From contig CAXXFU010000005.1 in the NCBI GenBank assembly GCA_963675235.2, forward strand, positions 496,001 through 560,000: 64,000 nt of DNA. Reading direction: 5' to 3'. The translations under genes were made by a program, and so were the position numbers. Numbering within the stretch: position 1 is the first letter of the stretch; every line of letters starts with the position of its first letter. Source of the stretch: JAHJQZ01 sp963675235 (GTDB lineage Bacteria; Pseudomonadota; Alphaproteobacteria; Rhizobiales; Devosiaceae). This document shows positions 62,945 to 64,000 of the stretch, piece by piece. The notes beneath the pieces were generated by a model. That model had not been told where the DNA came from, did not search any database, and saw only the letters and a program-made list of their open reading frames with translations.

Positions 62945-63330
62945 TCAGTCGAATAGAGCATCGGGATCGAGGATCGAGATCACATGCTCGCTTTGGCAAA
63001 CCATGGCAGCATCCTTTCCGCCCAATCTGGGAGGATCGGCGAAATCCCCGTCTGCTGCGTCGACGAAGCCCGAGATGCTGTCGACAGCAAGCTTGATATC
63101 GCCATCACCGATCGAGACGACGTGCACAACTTGATTGGTCGGCTGCTCGCGTCCTCCGAAACCGAGCACGACCTGCGAACCGGATATCTCGACAATCTGG
63201 CCGCGGATGCAGAGCACTCCCCGTCCGCCGATACGCGGTGCAGCATTGGGTCGGGTCTTGCTCAGGCGCAAACTCTCGCAGACCCGGTGCCGAATGCGCC
63301 CAGGACTTCCATTTCAATCGACCCGTTGAA
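62945..63330 (-). pseudogene. Decayed CheW-like chemotaxis adaptor
   Basis: Reading the minus strand, VCESLRLSKTRPNAAPRIGG, then VLCIRGQIVEISG and IKLAVDSISGFVDA and a C-terminal MVCQSEHVISILDPDALF follow the order of a CheW domain from its middle onward. The N-terminal third is missing: the frame closes at a TGA near 63317, and related sequence (GFNGSIEMEVLGAF) continues in another frame. No good start or ribosome-binding site is present. Probably a frameshifted or truncated gene. Confidence 0.5.
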
Positions 63331-63635
63331 ACCAACCAGACCGCGGCACTGGCACAGAAGACCTGGTCCGAGGCCCTGGAATCAGACGAGGGAAACATTA
63401 GGCGCACTTAGTCAGCGATACTCTGAAACACCATGGCGAAACTGTAGCCGGCAATTGCGTCGATGGCGGATCCTGAAGGCCGTTTTTTTATTAAATTTGT
63501 TAACCAATTGACTAATATGATTTTTCTCGCTGTCAATCGACGCTCGTTGTTAACGCCGCGCAAGCCCTCCTCCGTTTAAACTCGCAATAATACCGGTCAA
63601 CGCCATTGCGGCGGAGGGGAAGGTCGCGATTGATC
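63331..63635. other. AT-richer intergenic stretch
   Basis: 305 bases. The part around 63480-63530 is distinctly AT-rich (TTTTTTTATTAAATTTGTTAACC) and is probably the promoter region of the sensor gene at 63636. No clear terminator. Confidence 0.4.
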
Positions 63636-64000
63636 ATGCCGATTTGGCAAGACCTGTTTGGCAATCTGGCCGCGGTCGCACTTTCAATCTTCATTTGGGA
63701 GTGGGCGAACACTCGGTTCGAGTGCAAAACCAAACTCCGCTACAATTTAGCCTTCGGCGCCACGATGGGCTTGAGCGCTGTCGCGTCGATGATGATGGCA
63801 GTGCACCTGCCGGATGGCTTGATCCTTGATTTTCGATCGGCACTGGTCTCAATCGCCGGCTTCTTCGGCGGCCCCGTTAGCGGCTTGGTTGCGGCAGCAA
63901 TCGCCGTTGGCTACCGGGTTTGGTTCGGTGGCACCGGGATGCTGCCGGGCATCGGTGTGATCGCAATCGCCGCTGTTGCTGGCATCGCGGGCCATCTCCT
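63636..64000 (+). CDS. Membrane sensor protein N-terminus, 5TM type (runs off window)
   Basis: About 121 codons visible, open at the right edge. At least four hydrophobic segments, with MGLSAVASMMMAVHLPDGLI, LDFRSALVSIAGFFGGPVSG and VAAAIAVGYRVWFGGTGMLP. This is the pattern of the 5TM-5TMR_LYT (LytS/YhcK) sensory domain, which commonly precedes GGDEF/EAL or histidine-kinase outputs. The output domain lies outside the window. The start ATG 63636 has only a distant GGGGAAGG. Confidence 0.72.
   Translation, partial: MPIWQDLFGNLAAVALSIFIWEWANTRFECKTKLRYNLAFGATMGLSAVASMMMAVHLPDGLILDFRSALVSIAGFFGGPVSGLVAAAIAVGYRVWFGGTGMLPGIGVIAIAAVAGIAGHL

Noticed and set aside
63491..63504. CtrA-like site TTAA-N5-TTAAC upstream of the sensor gene
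   Set aside because: CtrA sites need seven bases between half-sites; here there are five, so it is probably just AT-rich promoter DNA.

Overview
The window is a high-GC alphaproteobacterial chromosome segment. It most likely comes from Hyphomicrobiales (a rhizobial or Devosia/Phyllobacterium-like group). The main evidence is the ordered core block rplU-rpmA-GNATs-obgE-proB-proA-nadD-rsfS-rlmH-envC-ctpA-polysaccharide deacetylase-rppH, the TRAP and ABC sugar systems, a Bp26-like SIMPL protein and a RIME-like palindrome.

Region 1 (1-7829) is a nitrate-respiration locus. On the minus strand it carries a NarK1-type transporter, a NarK2-type transporter and narG, which runs off the left edge of the window. 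A divergent Crp/Fnr-family regulator without the Fe-S cysteines (NarR-like) lies upstream. Two near-perfect FNR boxes sit in the divergent promoter region.

Region 2 (about 8181-31248) reads as a 23-kb genomic island. A 17-bp direct repeat of the 3' end of tRNA-Ser(CGA) lies at 8181-8197, and the intact tRNA is at 31232-31321. A truncated tyrosine-recombinase gene cut by an IS3-family element lies just inside the tRNA. The left end of the island is scar tissue: a metallo-beta-lactamase gene broken into two inverted halves, and fragments of IS3 and IS5 transposases. The island carries two sugar catabolic modules. Module A (10356-17895) has a LacI-type regulator, a complete ABC sugar importer and a GH2 glycosidase, with an 18-bp repeated putative operator. 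Module B (17955-28735) has a LacI-type regulator, a TRAP transporter, a VOC protein, a DUF1537 acid-sugar kinase, a class II aldolase, an LsrF-like class I aldolase, a YciI-like protein, an SDR dehydrogenase and a RuBisCO-like protein. Its two transcription units share a spaced promoter/operator motif. Module B looks like a pathway for a sugar acid, possibly branched. The enzyme combination does not match a pathway I can name, and it is the best candidate here for an undescribed system.

Region 3 (31232-56835) is core housekeeping DNA: tRNA-Ser, L21 with an unusual C-terminal HhH extension, L27, three GNAT acetyltransferases translationally coupled to obgE, proline and NAD synthesis, ribosome silencing and methylation, cell-envelope factors (EnvC, CtpA, deacetylase, Lgt), RppH, PgeF, Prs, L25, Pth, YchF and a HIT protein.

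Region 4 (57033-64000) has a PhoX-type phosphatase followed by a terminator and a di-haem cytochrome c, an FAH-family enzyme, a SIMPL protein, a decayed CheW-like gene and the start of a 5TM sensor protein that runs off the right edge.
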